Below, piece after piece: positions 35,934 through 47,016 of a stretch of DNA of 64,000 bases. The position numbers and the translations under genes are program-made. Position 1 is the first letter of the stretch; each line of letters begins with the position of its first letter. Source of the stretch: Lumbricus rubellus. Its lineage: Eukaryota > Annelida > Clitellata > Crassiclitellata > Lumbricidae. The notes beneath the pieces are model-generated. The model was not told where the DNA came from. It made no database searches and saw only the letters and a list, made by a program, of their open reading frames with translations. The stretch spans positions 29,766,756-29,830,755 of the forward strand of contig OX243814.1 of NCBI GenBank assembly GCA_945859605.1, read 5' to 3'.

Positions 35934-36824
35934 GGGAGGAATAGGGCTGCGGCTTAACTGGGAGGGAGGGAGTAGTTAGTGCTCAACTGAAAAAGCTTGC
36001 CACTGCCTCAGTTAGATTTCTTGTACTGTACTTTCAACAAAACAGAAGAATCTCGGGTTTTGCAATTTCTCTTCATGCCTAAATTTACGCGTTGTTTATC
36101 AATCAATTACTGAAATACGACAGTTCCATAAAATATTATTATAATAATTATATATTACAATTAATAATTATATTTTATTACTATATTATTATTATTATTA
36201 TTATTACTGTGAGAAAACTGCAAATTAAGATCTAACAGATGCATTATTGTTTGGTTAAAAGTTTCTGCTTTGGGGCTGAACTGTATGCCAGTACTACCAT
36301 TTTGTTTTCAAGTACTTCATATAAGCTGAGGAGTGAGGACCAGTTTGCAGCGTTTGTGATTGTACACAGCGTGTGTGTGTCTGTATATTCCTGGAGCTTT
36401 CACAACATCAAGATGTCCTAGGGTTTCGTGACATTATCCTTCGTTTAACGAAGAATAATATCAAAAAACAATCGCATGTTATAATTATCGAAAAAGCCTT
36501 ATATGATATTATACATTGACTATAGTAACATTACTAGTTGTAATCATTGTTACTTAGCGTGCATTAACTCGATTTGAGAATAAGATACAAGTTCTGTAGT
36601 TTGGAAATGCTAACAAAATTTGAAGCCAGTCTGTAAATAGTGATTTAATCACAAAATGTTTTTTAAAGTGCAACTAATGTACTGGTTTTTACAGAAAATC
36701 TACAACAACATACTCAAACGTTTGTACAAGTTTGTAAATCATGCAAATTATTATTGTTTAAGCAAGCAATACGTATAATACAACACTGTTGATAATTTGG
36801 TGACATTTCGAAACTAATCTGATG
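35934..36824 (+). other. Filamin 3' UTR and downstream flank
   Basis: AT-rich sequence without frames. It is presumably the 3' UTR at first, with AT runs near 36130-36200. I cannot place the polyadenylation site. Confidence 0.4.
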
Positions 36825-36950
36825 TGTTCTAACAGCAAGAACAGCATGCATGTTCTAACAGCAAGAACACATGCATGTTCTAACAGTAAGAACAGCATGC
36901 CTGTTCTAACAGCAAGAACAGCATGCATGTTCTAACAGCAAGAACAGCAT
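36825..36950. repeat. 27-bp tandem repeat downstream of filamin
   Basis: Five units of gttctaacagcaagaacagcatgcat type. Each holds the inverted pair GTTCT/AGAAC, so single units can form small hairpins. Confidence 0.88.
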
Positions 36951-37783
36951 TCTAGCGATGTGAACTGATATTAGTTGATTGTCCGTGTTCAAGCGTTCAG
37001 CGTAAATGATTATCTTCCAGTTTTAAAGAATTAACTTTTCAGAAGCAGAAATGTGTTTTTTTCTTCTGGAACGTAATTGTTACTATACACTGCTTATAGA
37101 TGTATGTGCCTTTCACAGATTGTAGGTACAGGCGTGCACAAGAAAAATTGCCGAAGTTGGCTGTGTTCTAATTCTAGTAATAGCAATCTTATCTTACACA
37201 CATGTTTGATACACCAAATTCTGACAATGCATGGACTTCTGTTATTACGATCATTTTTTAGATGCACTAATACGCCTATTGCATATGTCACTTGGTCCAG
37301 GTCTCAGCCTAAGCCTAGCATGTGATTAATTCTAATATATAGGTAGTAATAAATTAGCAACTTCATAACATTGGTCCCTATTTTCAAGACATTAAATTAC
37401 CGTTGACCAAAACCAAGCTCTAGTCAGGTTAATACCCAAAACTGCTCACATATCTAGATACGAGGGACCTCACACACTTAAAAATGACCCAGGCCTTTTT
37501 TCGCAATCCCTGCAAAGATCAGGACACCAAAGAACGGCATTTATCAATGAGATCAATGCCAATTACTTCACAAGAAACGCTCAAGCGAATGCTTAATCCT
37601 TTGGCTCTGTGTCACAACAAATATGGTTATTGTCGCCCTCCTTTTTCCCAGGCATATCACTGGCACTACCCTAGGTAAGGAAGGGTTGGTGGCAGGAAAA
37701 AAAGCATATTCAGATTGCATAATACTTAGCTGTCTGCGAAATCAGTGCACCAGGCTTCAATTACAGCCAACTTGCAGTAAGCT
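36951..37783. other. Intergenic, no gene seen
   Basis: Only chance frames are present here. An AATAAA at 37348 could serve as a polyadenylation signal. Confidence 0.35.
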
Positions 37784-37862
37784 TTAACCCTTTGAACCCG
37801 GAGCGACCGTAACGGTATGGATAACGGGCAGGAAAACCGGCCGGCCAGGTTCAAAGGGTTAA
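37784..37862. mobile_element. TTAA-flanked mini-hairpin, subfamily 1
   Basis: TTAACCCTTTGAACCCG ... GGTTCAAAGGGTTAA, 79 bases. Its right TTAA forms part of the target site of the hAT element that follows. Confidence 0.75.
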
Positions 37863-37864
37863 GC

Positions 37865-39009
37865 CAGTGGTGGCCAACCTGCGGCACGCGTGCCACTTGT
37901 GGCACGCCGGCCTATGATGAGTGGCACGCAGGACCATGGAGCTTTCGAAAAATATAATGTTATCTCTTAAGCGAATCTTAGGCGCGTCTGTATCTTCGTA
38001 GCTGCAGTGACCAGGGCAAGCCTAATTAGCCTGACAGCTGCAGACGGACACAGCACAGGAGCACGAAGTGGACTGAGGCTGGCAGTGGGCATCTGTCTGC
38101 CAGGCTGGCCAGCCTCATCAGTTGGGGGGCGGTCAAAGTCCACTTTCTCCACAGCATATTTCTGAGATAAGAAATTGAGTTTCACCCCACTGTAGGGTTG
38201 CAGGATCAACCGAAGGAAGAGACTCAAGAGACTGCCTGATCTTCTCAAATAGGTTTTATGTATTGGATACCGGTATGTCTTTATCATTGCTACTTGCAGC
38301 GAGACAGCTAGTTCTTCAAAATGAGTATGAATATATAGCATTGTCTTGTAGGAGTTTGGTTTGAATTGGGAAGAATAGCATTTTTACACGAAAAGTAGGC
38401 TAGGCTTATTATTACTTTTGGAAAGTCATCCAAATCTGTTTGTCTGCTTTGTACTGTAACAGTTGTTGTATATAAATAATTAATGTTGAACTTACACTTC
38501 AGTAAGTTACATGGAACTTTAATAAAAAGTGACGACCTGGGTCAGCCATCAGGACTAATTTTGCCAGCTAGAGAAAGCAGCTTTCAGGCAGAACAGCACT
38601 TTTTCTGGAAAAGTGATGAATTGAAAGTGATGGCCATTTATACAAGTTAAGGCTGATAAGAATAACTTATTCTGATGGCGAGTAAAGACTTTGTCAAGTT
38701 TTACAAAGGTTCAGGTTATCCCAAAATTAAAGCAACAATAACGAGTAACATTGCCCTTGAACGCAACACGACCATGAGGATCAGTAATTGACGTAGTAAG
38801 AAAGAATAATAATTTCTTAGCTAGCCATGAACTAATGCTGTGATGCCAGTGAATCTGCATAGTTACCTTATGTAGGCCTAAGTGCATGTTTCAAATTGGA
38901 ACAGGTCACAATACCTTTTGTTTAGCATACATGTATGTGATGTGGTGGCACGCGGACCGCACGCTTGATATTTTGTGGCACACTATGTACAAAAGGTTGG
39001 CCACCACTG
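37865..39009. mobile_element. 1145-bp non-autonomous hAT element
   Basis: The ends CAGTGGTGGCCAACC and GGTTGGCCACCACTG are perfect inverted repeats, flanked by exact 8-bp duplications GGTTAAGC. Clusters of TGGCACGC words lie just inside both ends. The interior has short frames but no recognisable transposase. Confidence 0.93.
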
Positions 39010-39017
39010 GGTTAAGC

Positions 39018-41516
39018 TACTGTGAAATGAAAGACTGCATGCTACAGCCTCCAGAGTAAATCTAAAGAACGCAGAACTATTCTAACTCAATCACTCAAAC
39101 TGATACATTTACAACGACACAAGAAACTCAACAAAATGGTGATCTGATTTTTACTAGCAACAGTTTAAAAACAAGACTCTGATCAGTCAGTCAATTAATA
39201 TTATTACATCCTGATCTACACACAAACCTCTACACATATAAATACCGGTACTAGAAATTATTATTATCACATCAATCAATGCGTTCAGCTTCACGTTTCT
39301 ATTTATTTGTACATAGCCGACGACAAACACAAAAAAGGATTATTTAACAATTTTAATCAGCAGAGGTAAATCTATGATAATCTCAAATGAAAATGATAAA
39401 CTCAACATATTTTTTGAACTTTTTTCACTTGCTCTATTGGCAGCGTGCACAGCAGAAATAAAAATAAACAACCCAATCAGCTTATACTCAACAGCGCACA
39501 AATATGTGTAAATTTTCCCTACAGTGTGAGATTTCTACCCAGGACAAATGGAAGTGGTTACAAGGGATAGGAGGGGGATTTGAAATACAATCCACTGCAT
39601 TCAGCTGCAAATGTCCATTTAAGTGGAATATTTATTGTACAGCTTTCATCATTGATTTCGTACGGTCCAAATCTGCGTTAGGAATGTTGTTTGCTGCTGT
39701 TTCGAAGTTTCAGAACTTTTCATGCAACTGTGTTTTAGTAACTGAGGAGCAATTCTGATATATTTCCCAGTCATCTGGACTACAATACATACAAATCGTA
39801 GCACACTTTCTACTCGCAACCATTGCAACTGAGAGACTTTAAAAAAACACATTTCCGCAAACAGAAGAAAGTATCAACCACAATTCAACCGTAAACAAAC
39901 AAGTCACTGTTTGAGTTCGCAATATCAGACTAGCAATAAGATTGTTTGATGGTTTCTAACGCAGTACACTATCATCCACGCATAGAATAACATGAAACAT
40001 TTGACATACAGCAGGCTATAGTCAATGTACTTTAAATCGCTTTTCATAGCAATGTAGACCTAAGGAAATATCCTTAATACTGGTGCATATGTCGAACTTC
40101 AAAGAAAATCCGATCAAGATCATGCAACAAAAAGTGTGACAATTTATGGTACATAAATATTCAGATATTGTACACCTTTCCAAACCAAGCCACAACACAG
40201 CGACACCAGGTACAGCATTCAGGGTTGTACAAATGTACACTGACATACAATTCCGAATGCTGTAGCTGGCAAAAAAATGTCAGTAATAACGAAAGAACTC
40301 CAGTAAATATACGTACCTGAAAAAACTAAACGCCTAATCTAAAAAAGATTATTCACACTACATGTACAAACGTCTGAAATTGAAATATTCAAAAAGCTTT
40401 GTAAATCGAGACAAAGATAATACGAAATTTGACATTTAAAATGCCTTGTTCTGTTTCTGCTTCCTCTGCCAACAAGCTAACACGTGATTTCTGTGCATAA
40501 AAGTAAAATCAATGGCATCATAAGCAGCAACACCAGAAGACAGGTTAAAGTAGATCACAATTATTTTGATAAAGACAATAAAAAAATCTTTCCACCCCTC
40601 AAAAACTTGTGCTTAGAACACACAAGTGCCTGAAAATCAACATGATGAAACACCCCAAAATTCATATTTGGAGATACACGGTCAATATTCAAAAGTTACC
40701 TGGAACATAATTTTTTTACACTCTGTTTATCGAGTGACATTCTTAAATAGACTTCAAACAATAGACCAACATATGCCTTTGCACATTCTTACGACATTAA
40801 ATGCTTGTCAGATTTTTCTCAACATCAAAACTAATACCAAAAAATTGACTTCAACAGGCTGATAAGAAGAAGCAGCTTTTGTGAAGCATGGAGAAATAAA
40901 TTTTAAGATTTAATAATGCATTTAATAACTGTAGAAGTTATATAAACGTTAAAATTAGACAATGCTAGATTAAGCATCTCACAAATTTTATTCAAGTTAC
41001 GTTGGTTAGCAGTGCATAAACAATGAAGCCAACAACAGCTTACGAAAATACAAGAAATTTAATAAATGCCTGACGCACTTCACAATATATTCCACTCAAA
41101 CAACACAGCAAACAGTAAAAAAATGCGCTACATAATAGACTGAACTCTTTCCAGCTCCATAAAAAAATCAGTTAACAGACAGCACTACTGGGCTTTTTTT
41201 AAACACTGCTACAACTGCGGAAACAATCTAGGTCTGGATGTCAATACGGTTTTTTTTCAATACGGTTTTTTTCAATTCACTTTTTTCACTTTATTGCAAC
41301 CAGAAACAAGAAGACAACAAAAGTAGAAAATATGCATGCAATGGCTACAAAAGGGGGGGCCCTAAAGGGATGGACATCCCGCTGGGGAGGGTCACCCAAG
41401 TAAAAACTCCCCAAGAAAAATTAACCAAGAGAGCTGAAATGAAAGAAATTCAATCAAATTAGGTGATGACTGATTGCAGAAAAGTTTAAATTGTCAACTG
41501 CATTTTGCTTACATGC
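39018..41516. other. Intergenic AT-rich DNA, no gene seen
   Basis: This stretch lies between the convergent filamin and CNNM genes. Frames are short and domain-free. It could hold the CNNM 3' UTR or a non-coding RNA, but nothing supports either. Confidence 0.4.
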
Positions 41517-41587
41517 TTCACCCTTTAATGCCGAGATGGTAGTAAATGGTATGGGAAATCCTATACCCTCTGGCATAAAAGGGTTAA
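41517..41587. mobile_element. TTAA-flanked mini-hairpin, subfamily 2
   Basis: TTCACCCTTTAATGCC ... GGCATAAAAGGGTTAA. The left TTAA has mutated. The core gtatgggaaatcctatac is identical to the copy at 19402. Confidence 0.68.
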
Positions 41588-42336
41588 GCTCGACAGTGTC
41601 TACACCGACCAGTGATGCGTCGGTGCACAATAACAGAGAGTTTACTGTCTGGCAGATCGTAAGAGCAATCATAATGAAAAAGCCATCAGCAGGGTACCTC
41701 TTTAAACACTATGCAGAAGTCTATATTGTCAACAAAGTCACAGACAGCAAGACAGTCAGCTGTTAGAGGCAACAATGGGTAGGAAGTGTTTGCGACTTAA
41801 GTTTTCGTAGCCCAGGCTGGCATAGGATGGCAGGAGGTCACTCCTCTCCCTCACAGCCGAGTTTCTCACCGATAGTGTAAATATTATCCTGATACTCAGT
41901 TGATAGTTGAGTTCACAAGCAAGAAATACTGACGCAGAAATGTTTAACATGCCCTTCAGCTCTGGTACAGATTTTTATAGCCCCAACCTCATGACCAACA
42001 GCCCAGTATGTCATTCTGAAGACCATCAGGAACCTACCAGTGGTGTTCTCATGGTCTGTGAACCAGAAACTATCTGCATAGCTCTGGGCATTACTATGAA
42101 ATCAGACTTTAGGACTCATTTTTAAACATAATTATGTAAAAATCATTAATCAATTGAAAATATCTAATTTAAAGTGATTAAATTGACAAATTTATTTGCC
42201 AGTTTCATATGTTATAAAGTTCAGAGCTTGGTAATCAAACAACGACAACACAAAGTCCCAAGCTGAAATGCGTGTGTAAGAACCACTTGTTTAAAGAGTC
42301 AAAACACTGGGTAAAAGATTTCCATCTAGTCTGTTT

Positions 42337-42536
42337 GTGCACTTGTTATAGCGCCCCTTCAAGCTCTCTCTACTCAGAGGTGCTCCCGAATGCAGAGCGT
42401 ACACTGCATCGAAGTTTCACGCCAAAGCGCTGAGCAATTGTGAGTGAAGGACTTGCCCAAGGTCCTTACGCGGCGAGGTGGATTCGAACCTTCCGACTCC
42501 AAGGCAACGACGCCACCACTACACCACCGCGCCCCA
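42337..42536 (-). repeat. tRNA-derived SINE, copy 3
   Basis: The minus strand reads GGGGCGCGGTGGTGTAGTGG, a B box GGTTCGAATCC and the tail gagcacctctgagtag ... gaaggggcgctataac. Confidence 0.87.
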
Positions 42537-43110
42537 CAACTGGCCGAAAGGTTTTGCTTGATATTTTAATTGCAGAAGTACAGAATAGCTTGCATAAACA
42601 TTAAACAGTAAACACCCAGGCTTATTTCCTTTAGTCATTACCGTACACATCTAGTTAAACATGAGCAACAACCCAAATGGTTCACAAAGAAACCAAGACG
42701 GATGCTACTGCCACCAGTCCCCCCTCTAACCCTGTAAAGGGGATGAAGAAGGTCAGTCATACTAACCCACAAGACAAAAATAGGCCAAAAGATTTTGCTT
42801 GATATTTTAATGGCAAAAGTACGGAACAGCTTGCATAAACATTAAACACCCAGGCTTATTTTCGTTAGTTGCAAAAACCACCGTCCCCCCCTTTGCTTCG
42901 TAAAACACCTCAAAACCCAGCTGCCTCCAAGTACAAAGACAAGGCACGCAGGTCAATAACTACAGCCCAGCAAATGAAGAAGTGCTTCAAACAAAACTGA
43001 ACAGCGCGTTCAGAGAATTCGAAGAGAAACTACGCAAAGCAACAAACAGCTCTAGGACAAAGTAGTGACTAAGTAGATAAAAAAAACACAATGATTCACC
43101 GCGACAGCAG

Positions 43111-43190
43111 TTAACCCTTTACTCGTTCATTTTTCCAGTTAAGCCCGTGTTTTCAGCGGATATTTTCGGGACAAACGGGTAAAGGGTTAA
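43111..43190. mobile_element. TTAA-flanked mini-hairpin, subfamily 4
   Basis: TTAACCCTTTACTCG ... GGGTAAAGGGTTAA, 80 bases. It ends eight bases from the CNNM stop codon, so it would be transcribed in the CNNM 3' UTR. Confidence 0.75.
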
Positions 43191-43197
43191 TTAACCA

Positions 43198-43712
43198 TTA
43201 ACTCCCGTGAACCTCAGCGTTCGTAGTTCGCGGCTGCCTCTCGATCAACGGAATTTCGACGCTCGCACGAGCATTCTCGCTCGACGCGCCGCTGAATCGC
43301 TTCGGGCTTTTCGTCTGAGCAAGGAGGTCCTCCTTGATGAGAGATTTCAGCGAGATCTTGCTATCCGAGAACCCTTTGATCGTGACGTCTTTCGGCGACA
43401 GGTCGTCGCGAACGGAGTCCGAGTCCGACTTGGCCTGGTCGGGTGTGATGGCAATCTGAGCCTTGCGCCACTCCTCCTCGAATTGATCGTCGCAGGCGAT
43501 GCTGCCTTGAAGCGACTTGTGCTGTCGCTCCATCAGCGTGGCGCGACGCGCGACCAGGTAGTGGGCGCGACGGATGCGGATGTACTGGAGATCGGTTTTC
43601 GCTCGCACGGTGAAGTCGGGAATGTAGAGAATCTGGTTTTGTTTGAGGTTGAGCTCGCTGAGACTGACGATGCTCACGGCGCTCGACTGTTTCAGAAGAG
43701 CGTCCTGCGAAC
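43198..43712 (-). CDS. CNNM: CNNM metal transporter, last exon
   Basis: It encodes the C-terminus of a CNNM (ACDP, cyclin M) protein, a plasma-membrane transporter or regulator of magnesium efflux. The strand LYIPDFTVRAKTDLQYIRI closes the cyclic-nucleotide-binding-homology domain and matches the vertebrate CNNM2/4 pattern (YIPDYSVRA.SDLQFVKI). A charged, Ser-rich cytoplasmic tail of about 125 residues follows and ends HGS and stop. The acceptor is TTTTAG|GT, phase 1. I cannot say which CNNM paralogue this is. Confidence 0.9.
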
Positions 43713-44384
43713 CTAAAACAAAGACATAATAAATATAAGGATGAGATTTAAAGTCATCTCCCAACCTTGGCTGCATCCAGCTATTCTACGTAAAAAATTC
43801 CGTAGACCTGCGTAGCCGTGCAAAGTTTTTCAGTTTGACGTCCCAGCTGAATGTAACACTCATCCGAAACTCTAGAATTCCTAACTTTTAATTTTGAGAT
43901 ATACATAATAATTAATGAGGTTTGACAACTTTAAACCGTGATTTCTGAATTTAACAAGCAATACAACAACCAGAATGTATCTATCTGAATCTTTGCATAA
44001 ATAGTTTAAGGTAATTTTTATCAGCATTGCACCAAAGCAGCACCAGGATAAAGATTTGTTCGCCTGAACCATATTTCATAAACCTTAAATGTACATTGTA
44101 CAGACTATCTCAGATAGGCCTGGTAATGTGATTCCGAAGTTTCGTTGAAATGAGACACCTCACCAGTTAATGTAAAAAACCCACCCAAAACTCTTCAGTC
44201 AAAACAGCTGATTTATTTATTATTTATTGCCAAAGAAACAAAATGAACATGAGTACAAGGAGTGGATATAGATGACTTTGTGTAACATGTTGCGGTCTGT
44301 CAACATGATTAAAATTTCATTCAACAAATATACACAAAAACACAGACACAAAAGTGAATAGAAGACCAGTCAAACGACGCTAAC

Positions 44385-44642
44385 CAAAGTCGAGACCTCG
44401 AAGAGCGTTCAACCCAAAGTACGTAAACGGACCGCCTTCAAACGAGAGATTCTCTTTTCCGAACTCGACCTCCACGCGACCTTGAAGTATCATGATGAAA
44501 CAGTCGCTCGGTTTTCCGCAACGGTAAAGGTGATTCTCCGACTGCGATGCGTCCAAGAATCGAAAGTTGATGACGACGTTCTGTTTGATCAGCTTCTGAA
44601 GAACGTTCTCCGAGATCAGATCCGATCTGAATGGATAGACGT
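44385..44642 (-). CDS. CNNM: CNNM metal transporter, CNBH-domain exon
   Basis: A 258-base phase 1-1 exon. It encodes LISENVLQKLIKQNVVINF, then YRCGKPSDCFIMILQGRVEV and FGKENLSFEGGPFTYFG, the core beta-roll of the CNNM cyclic-nucleotide-binding-homology domain. CNNM proteins use this domain for dimerisation and do not bind cyclic nucleotide (known for the family). The borders are TTCCAG|AC and TTTG|GTTAGC. Confidence 0.93.
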
Positions 44643-44816
44643 CTGGAAAAGAAATATGGAATTCGCAAAGAGATGCATAAAGAATGGAAAAGCAGCTTAG
44701 TATAGTTCAATTTCTACTTATTACATACATGCATGAAAGCTGGAAATCTGAATCTAAGAAGGAACTTACCATATTTACGGTTTCTACAATGTATCTTATA
44801 GTATCTACTAGTGTCA

Positions 44817-44840
44817 TCTATCTATCTATCTGTCTGTTTG

Positions 44841-44917
<77 letters not shown>

Positions 44918-45130
44918 GTATGTATGTATGTATGTATGTATGTATGTATGTGTGTATGTATGTATGTATATATGTATGTATGTGTCTATCTATTTATCTA
45001 TCTATCTATCTTTTTATCTATCTATTTATCTGTCTATATGTCTATCTATCTATCTATCTATCTCTCTGTCTATCTATCTATCTATCTATCTAGCTCAGGA
45101 ACTTATATAGCGCCCCCTCATGCTGTTAAC
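44817..45130. repeat. (TCTA)n / (TATG)n microsatellite with LINE tail
   Basis: About 270 bases of TCTA with an inner TATG block, ending in cttatatagcgccccctc. This shows it grew from the terminal microsatellite of a minus-strand LINE or SINE. The long serine-isoleucine frames in it are not genes. Confidence 0.92.
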
Positions 45131-45568
45131 ACACGACAACATTTATGCTTGCAATCTAGTCAGAATCTAATCAGCCTGTACCAAATATGTCAATTACTTA
45201 CAGATTTTTCAAATAATAATTTAAAGCATCAAATAAAATAATTCCACATCTTGAAGAAGACACAGAAAGAGAGTCTAATCTTTTCTTACAATTAAGCTAA
45301 AAGTTCTTCAAGATAGTATTTTTACTAATTTTAATTAGTTTTTCAGAAGTTTGTATTTATTACATATATATTGTCGAAACAAGATTAAAGTATTAGTATC
45401 AAAGGTGACTTTTAACACGAAAGGCAAGACGGTGAACACCATTTTTTTACTGAGGTTTAACTACAATGTCACATAATAAAACTTTGGAATAGAAATAAAA
45501 TGCCTCAAATGCTTTAAAACTGCTACTGACAAGTTCTACTACCGAAAATTCTGAACTGCTTTGCGTAC

Positions 45569-45700
45569 TTGTTGAAAGGAACTGATAGGTGGCAAGATAC
45601 TGCTGAGCTGACAACTGCGGGTAGTTGTGATTGTCAGGTTGGTTGAAGACACTGAAATCCTTGGTGTGTGTTTTACGTGGTGCCTTCGCTCGATTGTCAG
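45569..45700 (-). CDS. CNNM: CNNM metal transporter, linker exon
   Basis: It encodes DNRAKAPRKTHTKDFSVF, then QLSAQQYLATYQFLST, the linker between the CBS pair and the CNBH domain (vertebrate pattern DNR.KK ... RKQDFSAF ... LLAMHRFL). The borders are TTGTAG|CT and ACAA|GTACGC, phase 1. The exons for the DUF21 membrane domain and the CBS pair must lie to the right, beyond the Polinton or outside the window. Confidence 0.88.
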
Positions 45701-45794
45701 CTACAACAAAAGAAGCTAACAATGAAACACCACAATACAAAAGAAAGTTGTCCGAGTGTATTTAGTACATAAATATCCTGCAAAGTTTGTACTT

Positions 45795-46015
45795 CGATGC
45801 GGGCTCGTCATGCATTCTCATGCATTGGCCCTTCATACTGGAACTGTCTTCCATTAACAATTTGCAACATTTCACCGATTGCATCTCAGGAAACATTTTC
45901 TAAATGTCTTAAATCGCATCTGTTTAGATCTGTTGGGTAGCTACGTTAAGCGCCTTCGTGAGATTCTTGTTAAGGCGCTATAAAAATGATCCTATACATA
46001 CATACATACATACAT
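45795..46015 (+). repeat. 3' end of an L2/CR1-like LINE
   Basis: An open frame reads RARHAFSCIGPSYWNCLP, then FSKCLKSHLFRSVG and stop, the usual C-terminus of LINE ORF2. A tail aagcgccttcgtgag ... aaggcgctataaaaatgatcc and (CATA)n follow. This frame is undamaged, so the copy is younger than the others. Confidence 0.85.
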
Positions 46016-46281
46016 TGTTAGATGATATTGACATCATACAAGTCATAATCACTTGTGCTGAATATGAACCATAGACTGCTTTCGAATAAACACAAGCACA
46101 CCAACTGATTTCAAATTCAAATTAAGTCAAAGAATCAGACGAAATGTGGGAATTGACAGAGCATGAAATTTATGTCTCACTTCATTACAAGGAATTAATG
46201 CTTTAGTCCAGTCAAACAATTCTTAAATCTGAGGACCAGGCCACAAGGGAGTTTTAGTGAGGGAGTCCGTAACACGTGACT

Positions 46282-46451
46282 CTAAATTGCTATTACAATT
46301 TACAGAACAAGTAAAATTATCCAGTGATGTTCTTGGAAGGTAGCAAGTGAACAAGTCAAATGTCTGCCTAAATTGCTATTACAATTTACAGAACAAGTAA
46401 AATTATCCAGTGATGTTCTTGGAAGGTAGCAAGTGAACAAGTCAAATAGTA
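46282..46451. repeat. 86-bp tandem duplication
   Basis: The block starting ctaaattgctattacaatt and ending acaagtcaaat occurs twice, almost identically, just left of the Polinton. Confidence 0.93.
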
Positions 46452-46589
46452 GTGATATAGGCGGGTTTGAGCACAATTTGTCTGCCATTTTGTCTATCGC
46501 TTGTCTACTGATTGCACAGTCGCGCCCCAGCCCAGAAGCCATCATAATACCACCCGCTCCCCATCCTATACCACGCACCCACTATTGGC

Positions 46590-46690
46590 AACCCAATAGC
46601 TACCTATAGGAGCCCGAAGGACGGCCCACACCCTCGCCGGCCCAGGGCTCTCCTATTAGACATACATGATACACAACATATACTTGAGGT
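46590..46690 (+). repeat. Polinton left terminal inverted repeat
   Basis: The core CACACCCTCGCCGGCCCAGG matches the reverse complement of the right end exactly. Flanking bases on both sides match at roughly 70-80%. Faint homology may continue outward to about 46520. Confidence 0.85.
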
Positions 46691-46699
46691 AAATACAAC

Positions 46700-46981
46700 A
46701 TGAAGGGTCAAAACACATGTCAGTGGTTGACTATTGGCTCCACGGATCTCTGCGGCAAGAGCTGTTTGGGCGAGCATTGCAAGATCCATCTAATGCGATT
46801 ACGCAAGGGCGATGGTACGAAACCATGTACCGGGGACGGGTGCGGCAAGGGCGTTAGGAATGCTTATCTCCTATGTCATGGGTGTGGGTATCGCCTCAGA
46901 GTTGTAAGAGATTATAAGCGGCGTGTCAGAACTTTCCAGGAAGAATTTATCCGTTTAGCAGATATCGATTTTTCATATTAG
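46700..46981 (+). CDS. Small Cys-rich zinc-ribbon-like protein
   Basis: A 93-residue protein with eight cysteines and two histidines arranged as C..., CGKSC, EHC, C.....CGKG and CHGC. The last two pairs look like a treble-clef or zinc-ribbon knuckle. A basic C-terminal segment (RDYKRRVR) follows. It lies between the left repeat and the polymerase, 35 bases upstream of its start, on the same strand. Small Cys-rich ORFs occur in this position in some Polintons. A nucleic-acid-binding or transcription role is possible, not shown. Confidence 0.75.
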   Translation: MKGQNTCQWLTIGSTDLCGKSCLGEHCKIHLMRLRKGDGTKPCTGDGCGKGVRNAYLLCHGCGYRLRVVRDYKRRVRTFQEEFIRLADIDFSY

Positions 46982-47016
46982 AGAAATGGGAATACTAGCA
47001 AATATACCAGTATAAT

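Noticed and set aside
36825..36950. CRISPR-like array
   Set aside because: Units are contiguous tandem repeats without unique spacers in animal DNA.
43207..43716. 169-codon plus-strand frame
   Set aside because: It is antisense to the CNNM last exon, whose family match is clear.
44684..45241. Long Ser/Tyr/Leu/Ile frames on the plus strand
   Set aside because: They come from (TCTA)n and (TATG)n repeats that keep all frames open.
46300..46578. 92-codon minus frame left of the Polinton
   Set aside because: It arises across the 86-bp duplication and shows no protein features.
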